Shown here piece after piece: positions 38,710-48,861 of a stretch of DNA of 64,000 nucleotides. The notes beneath the pieces are model-generated. The model ran no database searches. It saw nothing but the letters and a program-made list of their open reading frames with translations, and was not told where the DNA came from. The number at the start of each line of letters is the position of its first letter. Position 1 is the stretch's first letter. Made by a program: the position numbers and the translations under genes. Origin of the DNA: Massilia rhizosphaerae (lineage in GTDB: Bacteria; Pseudomonadota; Gammaproteobacteria; Burkholderiales; Burkholderiaceae_D); contig NZ_JADKYX010000017.1 of the NCBI RefSeq assembly GCF_016093545.1, forward strand, positions 62,001-126,000, read 5' to 3'.

Positions 38710-41351
38710 TTGCCCTCCTTCGCCACACGCAGCGCGAGCTGCTCGATACGGGACGCCGTGCGCGCGTCGACGAGCGCCGGCAGCGCGCACAGGTCGCGCA
38801 ACTGGGCCCCCGTGCCGTCCTGCGCGCCGCGGCCGCCGTGGCCGCCATGGCCGGATTTCAACGACGATTGCAGCACTTCGACCTGCAGCTTCAGGCGCTC
38901 GCGCGCGAACTCCGGACCGCTGTCGATGCCGGCGCCGATTTCCAGGCGCAGCAGGTCGTGCAACAGCCTGTCGCGATTGGCTTCCAGCCGACTCGCGTAG
39001 GCCGTCCTGTCTTCGGGACTGCCGCGCAGCGCGGCCAGTGCGGCGTCGAAACGGGTGCGCAGGGTGCGTTCCATCTCGGCGTCGAGCGCGGGCAAGGCGG
39101 TCCAGCGGGCTTCCCAGTCGACGTCGGCCGTGCCGGCGGACGCGACGGCCTGCTCCAGTTCCTGCACGAGGCGCAGCTTGTCGCGCAGCATCCCCGCCTG
39201 GGCGACGCCGGCCGCGCGGCGGGCCTGGTCAACCTGCTGCTGCACGAGCGCCACGGCCGCGTGGTAGCGCTTTTCGACGCGGGCCTCGTGGGCGCGCGGC
39301 ACGGGCCCGATCGCCTGCCATTCCGCCTGCGCCTCGCGCAGCAGCTTGCCGGCCGTGGCCGGAGTGACGCCCGGCGCCGCCGCTTCCAGGCGCGCGCTGA
39401 TCGCTTCCTTGGCGGCCTCGTGGGCGCGACGCTCGATGTCGGCCTCGTGCATGGTCTCCTTGCGGCGCTGGAACACGTCGTCGCAGACGGCGCGGAAGCG
39501 CTGCCACAACGCCTGCTCGCTCTTGCGTTCGAGCGGCAGCGCGCGCGCGTGCTCCTGCCAGCGCTGCTGCAGTGCCCGCATCGTGTCGATCGCGTGGCGG
39601 TCGTGCGGGTCGATCGCGGCCGCTTCCTCGATGATCGCCTCGCGCTCGGACACTTCGGCCTTGCGCTGCTCTTCGAGCGGCCGCTGCAGCGTGTTCAGCG
39701 CGTCCGTGAACAGCGCATCCAGGCGTTTCTTTTCCTTGCGGTCGATAGCGCCCAGGTGGCTCCACGCGAGGCGCAGCCGCTGCACCGTGCCCGCCACGTG
39801 CTTCCACTCGGCGCTGCCGTCGCGCAGCCGCGCGATCTCGGTCTGGGCTTCCTCGACCAGGGCCTGGCCCCGCGCCGCGTTCGCATGCCGCTCGTCGGCC
39901 AGGTGGCGGAAGTGGGCCGCGGCCGGCGCATACGCGGCCGTGCAGGCGGCATCGAAACGCTCCCACAGGCTCTTGGGCGCGGCGCCGGACAGGCTGTCGA
40001 GCGCCTTCCAGCGGTCGCGCATGCTGCCGACCTTCTTGGCCAGCTCGCTCATTGCCAGGTTTTGCGTGGGCAAGGCCTCGACCGTCTTGATGAGTTCTTC
40101 GCGCGACACGTTGCCGCCCCAGCGGGCCCAGTCGGACAGGCGCTTGAGCTCGGCCCGCAAATGGGCCAGGCGGTCGGACTGCGCGGACGTCAGGCGCATG
40201 CCCTTCTCGCGCGCTTCCTTCAAGATCTTGTCGTGCTCGGCGGCGGCGCCCAGCGAACCTTGCTGCAGGGCCGCCTCCATCGCATCCATCGTGTCGATGA
40301 AATGCTGGTCCGCGCCGCGCGGCTTGTTGTCCTTGTTGTCTTTGCCGGCCGCCTTGCCGCCGTCATGGGCGGCGGTGCGCTCGGGCCGGGGTTCGCGCGC
40401 CTCTTTCGGCTTGCGCGGCTCCGCTTGCGGCAGCGAGGCCAGCAGCGCATCGAAGCGGCGCTGCAGTTCGGCCGCCTGGTCGTCCTGGGGCGGATGCGGC
40501 AGGGCTTTCCATTCGCGCCGCAATGTCTCTGCGTTCAGTTCGGCAACGGGTTTCGCCTGCTCGGCGTCGAGAAACGCGGCGCGGGCGGCCAGCGCGGCCT
40601 GGCCCGCTTCCTGCACCTGCAAGCCGGCCCGCAGCTTCTGCATCTCGGCCGTGAATTCCGCCACGAGGGTGCGCGGCAGCGACGGATGCTCGGGCGAGCG
40701 CAGGGCCTCGTCCTGTTCCTGCGTCAGCGCGTCCAGACGCTGCGCGAGTTCGCCGGCCGGCAACCCGCTCGCCCCCAACTGGCGCAACGCGGCCACGCGG
40801 TCGATCATGGCGCGCTGCAGGACCACCTGCGCTTCCAGGCGGCGGGCCAGGGCAGCGCGGGCCGTCTGGAACGCGGCGTCGAGCTCGGGCGCGGCGATCA
40901 CGGACCATTTACGGTCCAGGTCGGCCACGTGGTTCGGGGTCAGCAAGGCGTCCTTGAGGAGGGATTCGGCGTGCTCGACGGCAGCCTCGGCGCGCCGATG
41001 CTCGGCCTCGCGGTGCCGGTGCGCATCGAGGCGCGACTGCATCAACTTGGCGACGCGGCGATCCGTATTGCGCATCGCGGTATGGACACGCTCGAGCTGC
41101 TCCGGACTGTGCACGAACTCGGCGGCGGACAGCCGCAGTTCGGAAAATTCGCATTGGAGGATGAATTCCGCGGCGGCGGCCTCGTCATCCCCGAGCCGGC
41201 TCAGCTTTTCAGCCTGGGCCGCACGCTGTGGATTGGACGCGTGCGCGGCGGCGGGCGCGGACAGCTCCGCGTGCGCCCCCGCCTGCGCTTCCTGCCCGGC
41301 CGGCTTGTCGCCAGGCTTGTCGCCCGGCCGCTTGAATAGGAACTCGAACAT
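38706..41351 (-). CDS. DUF349 repeat coiled-coil protein
   Basis: The 881-residue protein starts with MFEFLFKRPGDKPGDKP and consists almost entirely of charged helices, typical of DUF349 proteins with several ~75-residue repeats of three helices (for example LLRLEIGAG, LWQRFRAVCDDVFQRRKE, ERFDAACTAAYAPAAAHF, WQEHARALP). An Arg/Glu/Pro-rich linker (about 303-350, PKEAREPRPERTA) divides two halves. The function of DUF349 is unknown. It is first of a tightly overlapped unit with moaE and crcB. No membrane segment or signal peptide. Confidence 0.85.
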   Translation of the reverse strand: MFEFLFKRPGDKPGDKPAGQEAQAGAHAELSAPAAAHASNPQRAAQAEKLSRLGDDEAAAAEFILQCEFSELRLSAAEFVHSPEQLERVHTAMRNTDRRVAKLMQSRLDAHRHREAEHRRAEAAVEHAESLLKDALLTPNHVADLDRKWSVIAAPELDAAFQTARAALARRLEAQVVLQRAMIDRVAALRQLGASGLPAGELAQRLDALTQEQDEALRSPEHPSLPRTLVAEFTAEMQKLRAGLQVQEAGQAALAARAAFLDAEQAKPVAELNAETLRREWKALPHPPQDDQAAELQRRFDALLASLPQAEPRKPKEAREPRPERTAAHDGGKAAGKDNKDNKPRGADQHFIDTMDAMEAALQQGSLGAAAEHDKILKEAREKGMRLTSAQSDRLAHLRAELKRLSDWARWGGNVSREELIKTVEALPTQNLAMSELAKKVGSMRDRWKALDSLSGAAPKSLWERFDAACTAAYAPAAAHFRHLADERHANAARGQALVEEAQTEIARLRDGSAEWKHVAGTVQRLRLAWSHLGAIDRKEKKRLDALFTDALNTLQRPLEEQRKAEVSEREAIIEEAAAIDPHDRHAIDTMRALQQRWQEHARALPLERKSEQALWQRFRAVCDDVFQRRKETMHEADIERRAHEAAKEAISARLEAAAPGVTPATAGKLLREAQAEWQAIGPVPRAHEARVEKRYHAAVALVQQQVDQARRAAGVAQAGMLRDKLRLVQELEQAVASAGTADVDWEARWTALPALDAEMERTLRTRFDAALAALRGSPEDRTAYASRLEANRDRLLHDLLRLEIGAGIDSGPEFARERLKLQVEVLQSSLKSGHGGHGGRGAQDGTGAQLRDLCALPALVDARTASRIEQLALRVAKEGK

Positions 41352-41467
41352 GATGAAATCGCACTTCCAAAATCGCCATCATAGCAAAGAACCCTGATGG
41401 CCCCGTAACGCCAGCCCTGAGCGTGCGAGCACGATGTTCGTCCATACCCATTTTGAATATCAGTGGG

Positions 41468-42091
41468 TCAGTGGGCTACCGTCAATGTCGCGTGCCGTCG
41501 TCCGAACTCCGGCTGCAGCGGATCGTGCCCGTGCACCGTCTGGCCCGCGTGCCCGATCAGCGTGTGGCGCAGGCGGCGCGCATCGCCGCGGCGCTCCTGC
41601 GCATAGGTATCGTGGGCGAGCATCTGGTGGGCGATCGCGAACCAGGCATCGCCGCCGACCGCGGCGCGCGCCAGCGGGAACAACTCGTGCTCCTCGCGCT
41701 CGAGCCGGCTGCGCAGCGCCGCCACGCAGCGTTCGACGGCGTCGCAGAACACGTCGCGCGGCACCGGATGGTCGGCCGCGCCGACGCAGGCTTGGGCCGC
41801 GGCCATCGCGGCGCCCGCCTGGCCGCTGAGGCGTTCGAGTTCCTCCAGCAAGCCGTCGGCCGCCGCCGTGCTGCGGCGCAGGGCCGGCACGAGGAATTTG
41901 TCGAGCTTGCGCCAATGACAGTTGTCGTAGGCCTGGCGCAGCGTGGTGCACAACTGGGCAGCCCGCCCGGCGGCCAGCGTGCTGAAGTCGCCCGGCAGCG
42001 CGCCCAGTTCGTCGAGCAGCGACTGCAGGGCTGCGCGCATGGTCGTCTGTTCGACGGACAGGGCGACGAGGGTATAAGTCGATGTCAGCAT
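41468..42091 (-). CDS. Hemerythrin-like (HHE) domain protein
   Basis: The 207-residue protein is all-helical with His/Glu placements like HHE cation-binding domains: NCHWRKLDKFLVPAL, LEREEHELFPLARAA and AIAHQMLAHDTY. The C-terminus (about 170-207) is rich in His and Arg and differs from typical hemerythrins. Such proteins bind a di-iron centre and respond to oxygen or nitric oxide, or repair iron-sulfur clusters. ATG 42091 has a GGTGGAG ribosome binding site. In the upstream gap (42092-42339), TTGATCTATCACAA at about 42282-42296 is a weak match to an FNR box. Confidence 0.6.
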   Translation of the reverse strand: MLTSTYTLVALSVEQTTMRAALQSLLDELGALPGDFSTLAAGRAAQLCTTLRQAYDNCHWRKLDKFLVPALRRSTAAADGLLEELERLSGQAGAAMAAAQACVGAADHPVPRDVFCDAVERCVAALRSRLEREEHELFPLARAAVGGDAWFAIAHQMLAHDTYAQERRGDARRLRHTLIGHAGQTVHGHDPLQPEFGRRHATLTVAH

Positions 42092-42339
42092 TCGGTCTCC
42101 ACCTTTTCTCACGAGTGAGTTCCGTTCCGTCGCAAATCGACCGTCCGCATGCAGGCGCGGCGCGATGCAGTTTCCGTGGGAACGTTGTTGACAGGCCTGG
42201 GGTGCGTACGGGCATCGACGTGCCCTCTGTTTGTCATCGGCCTGAAGGAAGGTCTAGTGTAAGGAGGCCGGCCGGGTACCTGTTTGATCTATCACAAACG
42301 GTCCCCAGCCCTTGCGGAATGCCGATCCGGCGCCGGACG

Positions 42340-43575
42340 TCAGGCCGCGTCCGCCAGTGTCTGGCCCAGCGCGGCGGCCAGCGGCGCCGCGATGGCGGCC
42401 GGCGCCGCATGCGTGAGCACGACCTGCGGGCAGCCATGCCAGCGCGCGCAGCGGGACAATGCGGCGGCCAGGTCGCGCACGAAGCGGTCGCTGACGCGCG
42501 CGCCCGGCTCCAGCACGAGCGATTTCAGCTCGAACACGCCGGCCCGGCGATGCGCCTTGGCGTCGACGCGGCCGACGAGCGAGCCGCGGCGCAGCAGCGG
42601 CAGGGTGAAGTAGCCGTAGCGCCGCTTCTCGGCCGGCGTATAGCATTCCAGGCGGTAGTCGAAGCCGAACAGGTCGAGCGCCCGGCGGCGGTCCCACACG
42701 ATCGGATCGAACGGCGACAACACGCTGGTGAGCGTGGGCTGCAGGCCGCCCTGCACGGCCTGGTCGAGCAGCCCGGCGTGGTCCGGATGGACGTACACGG
42801 GCTCCTTCCACCCGTCGACGCGGGCGCGCAGCAGCAGGCCCTCGTCGGCCAGCGCCTGCGGATCGAGGTGCGGCGGCTTCGTGCGGTGGTAGTCCGGGAT
42901 CCAGGCAGCCTTCGCCACGCCCAGCGCGCGCACGGCCCGCAGCACGTACCGGCGCCGCGTCTCCGCGGACGACGGCATGTTCGCGTCGCTCCAGCCCGGC
43001 AGCACGCGCTCGGCCAGGTCGTACACGCGGTGAAACTGCTGGCGCCGGGCGATCATCAGCTGCCCCGTCGTGAACAAGACCTCCAGCGCACGCTTTTCCG
43101 GCTTCCATTCCCACCAGCCGCCGGCCTTGCCGTCCGTGCGTTCGAAATCGGCCGAGCGTGCCGGCCCATTGGCGCGGATGTGGGCCAGCACGCGCTCGAC
43201 TTCGTCGCGATGCGACGCCAGCCACGTCCCCGCGTACTTCCAGCCGAGCGAGCCGGGATCGACCATCCGGTGCCGGTACAGGCCGTAATCCTCGATCGGG
43301 ATGAAGCACGCCTCGTGGGCCCAGTACTCGAACAGCTTCCCTTCGGCCAGCAACTGGTCGAGCCAGTCCGGATCGTAGTCGCCCAGGCGGCTCCACAGCA
43401 CGAGATAGGGGCTGCGCGCGACGACGCTGATGGTGTCGATCTGCAACACGCCCATGCGCCGGATCGCGGCCAGCACATCGTCCTTCGTGGCGCGGGCGCG
43501 CCTGGCCTGCAGCATGCCCTGGGCCGCCAGGTGAAGGTTTCTGGCGACAGCGGGCGTCAAAATTGGTTCGCTCAT
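42340..43575 (-). CDS. YcaQ/AlkX-type winged-helix DNA glycosylase
   Basis: The YcaQ family opens interstrand DNA crosslinks and removes bulky N7-alkyl purines. The 411-residue protein has the family core LQIDTISVVARSPYLVLWSRLGDYDP, with the catalytic QxD (Q-I-D, about residues 45-47), followed by EYWAHEACFIP and LLSPFDPIVWDRRRALDLFGFDYRLECYTP. The ATG at 43575 lies two codons after a GTG in the same frame. It is divergent from sbcD, another DNA repair gene, with 135 nt between starts. Confidence 0.9.
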   Translation of the reverse strand: MSEPILTPAVARNLHLAAQGMLQARRARATKDDVLAAIRRMGVLQIDTISVVARSPYLVLWSRLGDYDPDWLDQLLAEGKLFEYWAHEACFIPIEDYGLYRHRMVDPGSLGWKYAGTWLASHRDEVERVLAHIRANGPARSADFERTDGKAGGWWEWKPEKRALEVLFTTGQLMIARRQQFHRVYDLAERVLPGWSDANMPSSAETRRRYVLRAVRALGVAKAAWIPDYHRTKPPHLDPQALADEGLLLRARVDGWKEPVYVHPDHAGLLDQAVQGGLQPTLTSVLSPFDPIVWDRRRALDLFGFDYRLECYTPAEKRRYGYFTLPLLRRGSLVGRVDAKAHRRAGVFELKSLVLEPGARVSDRFVRDLAAALSRCARWHGCPQVVLTHAAPAAIAAPLAAALGQTLADAA

Positions 43576-43710
43576 CCGCACATTCTAGTGTCATCCGATC
43601 AACATTTGTACAGGTCGACGCGAAAAAGTACTGGTTTTTTTTACAGTATCGCGCCGTCTGCGCTATAGTTGGCGCCCTGGCTCATCACTGTTGCTGACTT
43701 TCTAACGACC

Positions 43711-44988
43711 ATGCGGCTGCTGCACACATCGGACTGGCACCTCGGCCAGACACTGCACAATTTCGACCGGACCCACGAGCACCAGTGCTTCCTCGACTGG
43801 CTGCTCGACACGATCGTCGCCGAGGAAGCGGACGCCCTCCTGATCGCGGGCGACGTGTTCGACAACTCGAACCCGTCCGCCGCCTCGCAGCGCCAGTTGT
43901 ACCGCTTCCTGCAGCAGGCGCGGGCGCGCGCGCCGCAGCTGGACATCGTCGTCATCGCGGGCAACCACGATTCGCCGGGCCGGCTCGAAGCGCCGGGGCC
44001 GCTGCTGGAAGCGCACGGCACCCGCGTCGTCGGCCACGTCGTGCGCGACGCCGCCGGCAACATCGACCTGGAGCGATTCATCGTGCCGCTGGCCGGCAAG
44101 GACGGCGACGTCGAAGCCTGGTGCGTGGCGATCCCGTTCCTGCGGCCGGGCGACGTGCCGCGCGTGACGCCGGCCGCCGACGCCGGCGCCGAGGACGCGT
44201 TCGACGCCTACCTGGCCGGCATCCGGCTGCTCTACCGCCACGCGTACGAACTGGCCCGCGCCCGCGCCGGGGCCGGCCAGGCGATCGTCGCGATGGGCCA
44301 TTGCCACATGGTCGGCGGCGACGCGTCGCCGGATTCCGAGCGGCGCATCGTGATCGGCGGCACCGAGGCCCTGCACGCCTCGATGTTCGACCCGGACATT
44401 GCCTACGCCGCGCTGGGTCACCTGCACCTGGCGCAGTGCGTGGGCGGGCAGGACCGCCTGCGCTACAGCGGCAGTCCCCTCCCCCTGTCGTTCGCCGAGG
44501 TCGGCTACAAGCACCAGGTGCTGCGCATCGACCTGGACGGCGCGCGCGCCGCCGCCATCGAACCGCTGCACGTGCCGCGCGCCGTCGAGCTGTTGCGCGT
44601 GCCGGCCAGCCCGGCGCCCGTCAAGCAGGCGATTGCGGAACTGGTCGGCCTCGACCTGCCGGACCGGCCGCGCGAGGACTGGCCGTATCTGGAAGTGCGG
44701 GTGCTGCTGGACGCGCCCGAACCGGGCCTGCGCGCCCAGGTCGAGGCCGCGCTGGAAGGCAAGCCCGTGCGCCTGGCGAAAATCGAGCCGACGCGCCGCG
44801 TCGCGACGGCGCCCGGGGTGGAGCCGGCGCTGAGCCTGGACCAGCTCGCGCAACTGCAGCCGGACGACATCTTCCGCCGCCTGTGGCAACAGCGTTTCGG
44901 GACGGATGCGCCGGACGACCAGCTTGCGGCATTCGCCGAACTGCTGCTGCCCGCGGAAGGCGCGGCCAAGAACCGGGAGGCAGCATGA
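43711..44988 (+). CDS. sbcD: Nuclease SbcCD subunit D
   Basis: SbcD is the Mre11-type Mn2+ nuclease that with SbcC cuts hairpins and protein-blocked DNA ends. The 425-residue protein has the metallophosphoesterase motifs in order: LLHTSDWHLGQ (I), LIAGDVFDNSNPS (II), IAGNHDSPGRL (III), MGHCHM (IV) and LGHLHLAQ (V). The ATG 43711 gives the standard MRLLHTSDWHLG start. Its stop overlaps the sbcC start (ATGA), showing translational coupling. Confidence 0.97.
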   Translation: MRLLHTSDWHLGQTLHNFDRTHEHQCFLDWLLDTIVAEEADALLIAGDVFDNSNPSAASQRQLYRFLQQARARAPQLDIVVIAGNHDSPGRLEAPGPLLEAHGTRVVGHVVRDAAGNIDLERFIVPLAGKDGDVEAWCVAIPFLRPGDVPRVTPAADAGAEDAFDAYLAGIRLLYRHAYELARARAGAGQAIVAMGHCHMVGGDASPDSERRIVIGGTEALHASMFDPDIAYAALGHLHLAQCVGGQDRLRYSGSPLPLSFAEVGYKHQVLRIDLDGARAAAIEPLHVPRAVELLRVPASPAPVKQAIAELVGLDLPDRPREDWPYLEVRVLLDAPEPGLRAQVEAALEGKPVRLAKIEPTRRVATAPGVEPALSLDQLAQLQPDDIFRRLWQQRFGTDAPDDQLAAFAELLLPAEGAAKNREAA

Positions 44989-47900
44989 AGATCCTGCGCA
45001 TCGGCGGCAAGAACCTCGCGTCGCTGGCCGGCGAATTCGAAGTCGATTTCGAGAGCGAACCGCTGGCGACGGCCGGCCTGTTCGCGATCAGCGGCCCGAC
45101 CGGCGCCGGCAAGAGCACCCTGCTGGACGCCTTGTGCCTGGCCCTGTACGACGCGACGCCGCGGCTCATCAAGGGACCGCGCGTGGGCAACTACCTGCCC
45201 GACGTGGGCGACGAGACCTTGTCCGTGGCCGACCGCCGCACCTTGATGCGGCGCGGTACGGCCGACGCGTTCGCCGAAGTGGATTTCGTCGGCAACGACG
45301 AGCAGCGCTACCGCGCGCGCTGGAGCGTGCGCCGCTCGCGCAACCGCGCCGCAGGCGCGCTGCAGCCGTCCACGATGAGCTTGCAGCAACTGCCCGGCCT
45401 GCAGCCGCTGGGCGGCACCAAGACCGAGGTGCTGGCCGAGGTCGAACGCCGCATCGGCCTGTCGTTCGAACAGTTCACGCGTTCCGTGCTGCTGGCGCAG
45501 AACGAGTTCTCCGCCTTTCTCCGCACCGACGACAACGAGCGCGGCGAACTGCTCGAGACGCTCACCGGCGGCGCCGTCTACAGCGACATCTCGCGCCGCG
45601 CCTACGAACGCTGGCGTCTGGAACAGGAAGCGATGCGCCGCCTGACGGCGCGCCTGCAGGACCAGGCGCCGCTGGGTCCGGACGCGCGGACCGAGCTCGA
45701 CACCGGCCACGCCGCCGCGCAAGCCGCGCTGACGGCGGCCGAAGCGCGCCGCGCCGGCCTCGAGCGGCAGTTGCGGTGGCACCAGGAACTGGACCGCCTG
45801 CGCGCGGCCGAAGCCCAGGCGGACGGCACGCTGGGGCGGGCCCGCGCCGACGTCGACGCGGCGTCCGAACGCCGGCGCCGCCTGGCCACGCTGGATGCCG
45901 TGCAGCCCGCGCGCGCCCTCGTGGCCGACCTGAACCGCCTGGCCGGCGAACAACGCCAGGTGCAGGCGCAACTGGCCGCCGGCGAACACGACCTGGCGCG
46001 CGCCCTCGACGCCCAGCAGCAGGCCGCGCGCGGACTGATGGAGGCCGAGCGCAAGCTGGAAGCGGCCGAGGACGCGCAGCGCGCGGCCGCACCGCAACTG
46101 GACCGCGCGAAAGCCCTCGACGCCACGCTGGAGACGCTGGCCCCCGCCCACGCCAAGGCCAGAGCAAACGCGGACGGCGTGCGCACGGAGGCCGGCCAGG
46201 CGCAGGCGGCCCTGCAGGCCAAGGCGACGGAACTGCAAGCCAGCCGGCGCGCCTTGCACGACACGGGCACATGGCTCGCCGCGCACCAGGCTCACGAGGT
46301 GCTCGCCACGCAATGGACGCGCTGGGACCAGCGCCTCGCGCAAGCCGAGCAGGCCGCGCGCCAGGATGCGTCCGGCCGCGAGGCGCTGGACGCGGCCAGG
46401 GCCGGCGCCGAACAGGCGGCCGCCATGGCCCAGCGCACGGCGCATGCGCTGGCCTCGTCGACTGAACTGCTGGACGTGCGCGAGGCCGCGCGCCGGCAGG
46501 CCGTCGACGCGCTGAACGGCATCGACGGCGACGCCCTGCGCACGGAACGGCGCGCGCTCGACAAGCGGCGCGAACACCTCGCCTCGCTCGACCACACTTG
46601 GCAGGCGCTGCGCACGAACCGCGGCCGCCTGGCCGAGCTGGACGCGCAGACGACCCAAGCCAACGAGGCGCGTGCGGGCGCCCAGGACGGTCTCGACGCC
46701 GCGCGCGCGGCCGGCATCGCGCTGGACGCCGCCGTGGCCCAGGCCGAACGCATGCTCAAGGCGGCCCAGCTGGCCTGCGCCGACGGCGTCGAACAACTGC
46801 GTGCCACCCTCGTCGACGGCGACGCCTGCCCCGTGTGCGGCGGCACCGAACATCCTTACCGCCACCAGGACGACCGGCTCCACGCCGTGCTGGACGAGCT
46901 GTCGGCCGAACTGGCCGCGCGCCGCGCCGACCAGCGCGCCAACGTCGACCGACAAGCCGGCCACCGTGCCGCGCTCGACGCGGCCGGCGAGCGGCTGGCG
47001 GCGCTGGCGCGGGAGCGCGACGCGCTGGCCGCCGCGCTCGCCCAACTGGACGACGAATGGGCCGACAACCCGCTCGCGGCCGAGACGCCCGGCGAGGACG
47101 GCGGCGGCGACGCGCGCGGCCGCTGGCTGGCGGCCGAACTGGCGGCGCTGCGCACGTCCTACGCCGGCCTGGAGTCGCGCGACGCCGACCTGCGCCGCGC
47201 CGAACTGGCGCGCGATGCCGCCCAGCAGGCGTGGGACCAGGCGCACCGCGAACACGCGCGCCTGCTCGACGCGACCCACACGGCCCAGGGCACGCTGGCC
47301 CGGCTGGACGCCGAGATCGCGGCGCTGGCCGCCCGGCGCGAGGCGGCCGCCGCGGCGCTGTCCGACCTGCTGGCGGAGCTGGACCCCGTGCTGGCCGAGG
47401 CATGCGGCGACGGCTGGCAAGGCCACTGGCAACGCGATCCGGCCGCGTGGCGCGAGGCGCGCGCGCAGGAAGCCCGCGAATGGAACGACCAGGCGGCGCG
47501 CCAGGCGCGGCTGCAGGGCGCCATCGGCACGCTCGACGCCGAACACGCCGCGCTGGCCGAACGCGTGGAGCACGCGCGCCAACGCCTGGCCGAGACGGAC
47601 GCCGAATTCGCCCGCCTGGACGCGGAACTGGCCGCGCGCCGCGCCGAGCGCGCGACGCTGTTCGACGGCCGTGCCGCGCGCGACGTCGAGCAATTACTGG
47701 CGTCCGCCGTGAGCGCCGCGCGCGACGCGCTGAACGCGTGCCAGGCCGCGAGCCTGCAGGCGGCCCAGTCGGAAGCGCGGGTGCGCGCGGCCCAGGCCCA
47801 GGCCGCGGCCCGCATCACGGACCTGCAAGGCGAATTGGCCGACGCCAGTGAGCGCCTCGCGCAATGGATCCACGATTTCGACGGCAGCGACCCGGCGCTG

Positions 47901-48824
47901 GAAAACGTGGCCAACGAACAGCAGCTGGCCGCCCTGCTCCAGGTCGGCGCCGCGTGGATCGCCCAGGAACGCGCGGCCCTGCAGGAGCTGGACACGGCCG
48001 TGCGCCAGGCGACGGCCGTGCTGGACGAACGCCGCACGCAGCGCGAGCAGCACGAACGCCTGCGCGAGGACGCGGTGCCGGCGCAGGCGCAGGCGGACGG
48101 TGGACAAGCGGACGCCGACGCGCCCGCCGCCGCGCAAGCAATGGCGCAGGACGTCGATTCCGTCGCCGCCGCGCTGGGGCGCGCCCAGGCCGAGCGCGAT
48201 GCCGCGCACGAGGCCGCCGCCGGCCTGGCCATGCGCATCCGCGAGGACGACCAGCGCCGCGAGCGGGCACGGGCTATGATGGCCGAGATCGAACGCCAGC
48301 GCGCCATCGAGGACCGGTGGGCCAAGCTGGCGGAGCTGATCGGCTCGGCGGACGGCAAGAAATTCCGCAACTACGCCCAGCAATTCACGCTCGACGTCCT
48401 GCTCGGCTATGCCAACACCCACCTGGCCCAGCTGGCGCGGCGCTACCGGCTGGAACGTGTCGCCAGCTCGGCCGGCCCGTCGCTGGCGCTGATGGTGCGC
48501 GACCAGGACATGGGCGGCGAGGTGCGCTCGGTGAACTCGCTGTCCGGCGGCGAATCGTTCCTCGTGTCGCTGGCGCTCGCGCTGGGCCTGGCGTCGCTGT
48601 CGTCGAACCGCGTGAAGGTGGAATCGCTGTTCATCGACGAGGGATTCGGCAGCCTGGACAGCGATACGCTGGGCGTCGCGATGGATGCGCTGGACGCGCT
48701 GCAGTCGCTGGGCCGCAAGGTGGGCGTCATCTCGCACGTGCAGGAGATGACGGAGCGGATCGCCACCAAGGTGCTCGTCCGGCCCGCCGGGGGCGGCAGC
48801 AGCGCCGTGACCGTGCAATGCTAA
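44985..48824 (+). CDS. sbcC: Nuclease SbcCD subunit C (Rad50-type SMC ATPase)
   Basis: SbcC is the ATPase partner of SbcD. The 1279-residue protein starts MKILRIGGKNLASLAGEF with Walker A GPTGAGKST (37-45), has long coiled coils on both sides of the zinc hook CPVCGG (Cys615, Cys618), and ends with the ABC signature SLSGGESFLVSLALALG and Walker B SLFIDEGFGSLD. It is longer than E. coli SbcC (1048 residues), mostly through Ala/Arg/Glu-rich coiled coil. Its frame is open to the left of 44985 but only inside sbcD. Confidence 0.97.
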   Translation: MKILRIGGKNLASLAGEFEVDFESEPLATAGLFAISGPTGAGKSTLLDALCLALYDATPRLIKGPRVGNYLPDVGDETLSVADRRTLMRRGTADAFAEVDFVGNDEQRYRARWSVRRSRNRAAGALQPSTMSLQQLPGLQPLGGTKTEVLAEVERRIGLSFEQFTRSVLLAQNEFSAFLRTDDNERGELLETLTGGAVYSDISRRAYERWRLEQEAMRRLTARLQDQAPLGPDARTELDTGHAAAQAALTAAEARRAGLERQLRWHQELDRLRAAEAQADGTLGRARADVDAASERRRRLATLDAVQPARALVADLNRLAGEQRQVQAQLAAGEHDLARALDAQQQAARGLMEAERKLEAAEDAQRAAAPQLDRAKALDATLETLAPAHAKARANADGVRTEAGQAQAALQAKATELQASRRALHDTGTWLAAHQAHEVLATQWTRWDQRLAQAEQAARQDASGREALDAARAGAEQAAAMAQRTAHALASSTELLDVREAARRQAVDALNGIDGDALRTERRALDKRREHLASLDHTWQALRTNRGRLAELDAQTTQANEARAGAQDGLDAARAAGIALDAAVAQAERMLKAAQLACADGVEQLRATLVDGDACPVCGGTEHPYRHQDDRLHAVLDELSAELAARRADQRANVDRQAGHRAALDAAGERLAALARERDALAAALAQLDDEWADNPLAAETPGEDGGGDARGRWLAAELAALRTSYAGLESRDADLRRAELARDAAQQAWDQAHREHARLLDATHTAQGTLARLDAEIAALAARREAAAAALSDLLAELDPVLAEACGDGWQGHWQRDPAAWREARAQEAREWNDQAARQARLQGAIGTLDAEHAALAERVEHARQRLAETDAEFARLDAELAARRAERATLFDGRAARDVEQLLASAVSAARDALNACQAASLQAAQSEARVRAAQAQAAARITDLQGELADASERLAQWIHDFDGSDPALENVANEQQLAALLQVGAAWIAQERAALQELDTAVRQATAVLDERRTQREQHERLREDAVPAQAQADGGQADADAPAAAQAMAQDVDSVAAALGRAQAERDAAHEAAAGLAMRIREDDQRRERARAMMAEIERQRAIEDRWAKLAELIGSADGKKFRNYAQQFTLDVLLGYANTHLAQLARRYRLERVASSAGPSLALMVRDQDMGGEVRSVNSLSGGESFLVSLALALGLASLSSNRVKVESLFIDEGFGSLDSDTLGVAMDALDALQSLGRKVGVISHVQEMTERIATKVLVRPAGGGSSAVTVQC

Positions 48825-48861
48825 AATGCGCGCCTTCCATTGACCCGTCCTCCTTTTCATC

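Noticed and set aside
38625-41339. A 904-codon plus-strand frame opposite the DUF349 gene
   Set aside because: It is a shadow frame; composition dominated by Arg, Leu, Gln and Gly without any recognisable domain.
42282-42300. FNR-box-like TTGATCTATCACAA upstream of the hemerythrin-like gene
   Set aside because: One half-site has two mismatches and it lies about 190 nt before the start codon, too weak to list as a site.
44505-47693. A 1062-codon open frame opposite sbcC
   Set aside because: No domain, composition typical of antisense frames in G+C-rich coiled-coil genes; sbcC has all expected motifs.
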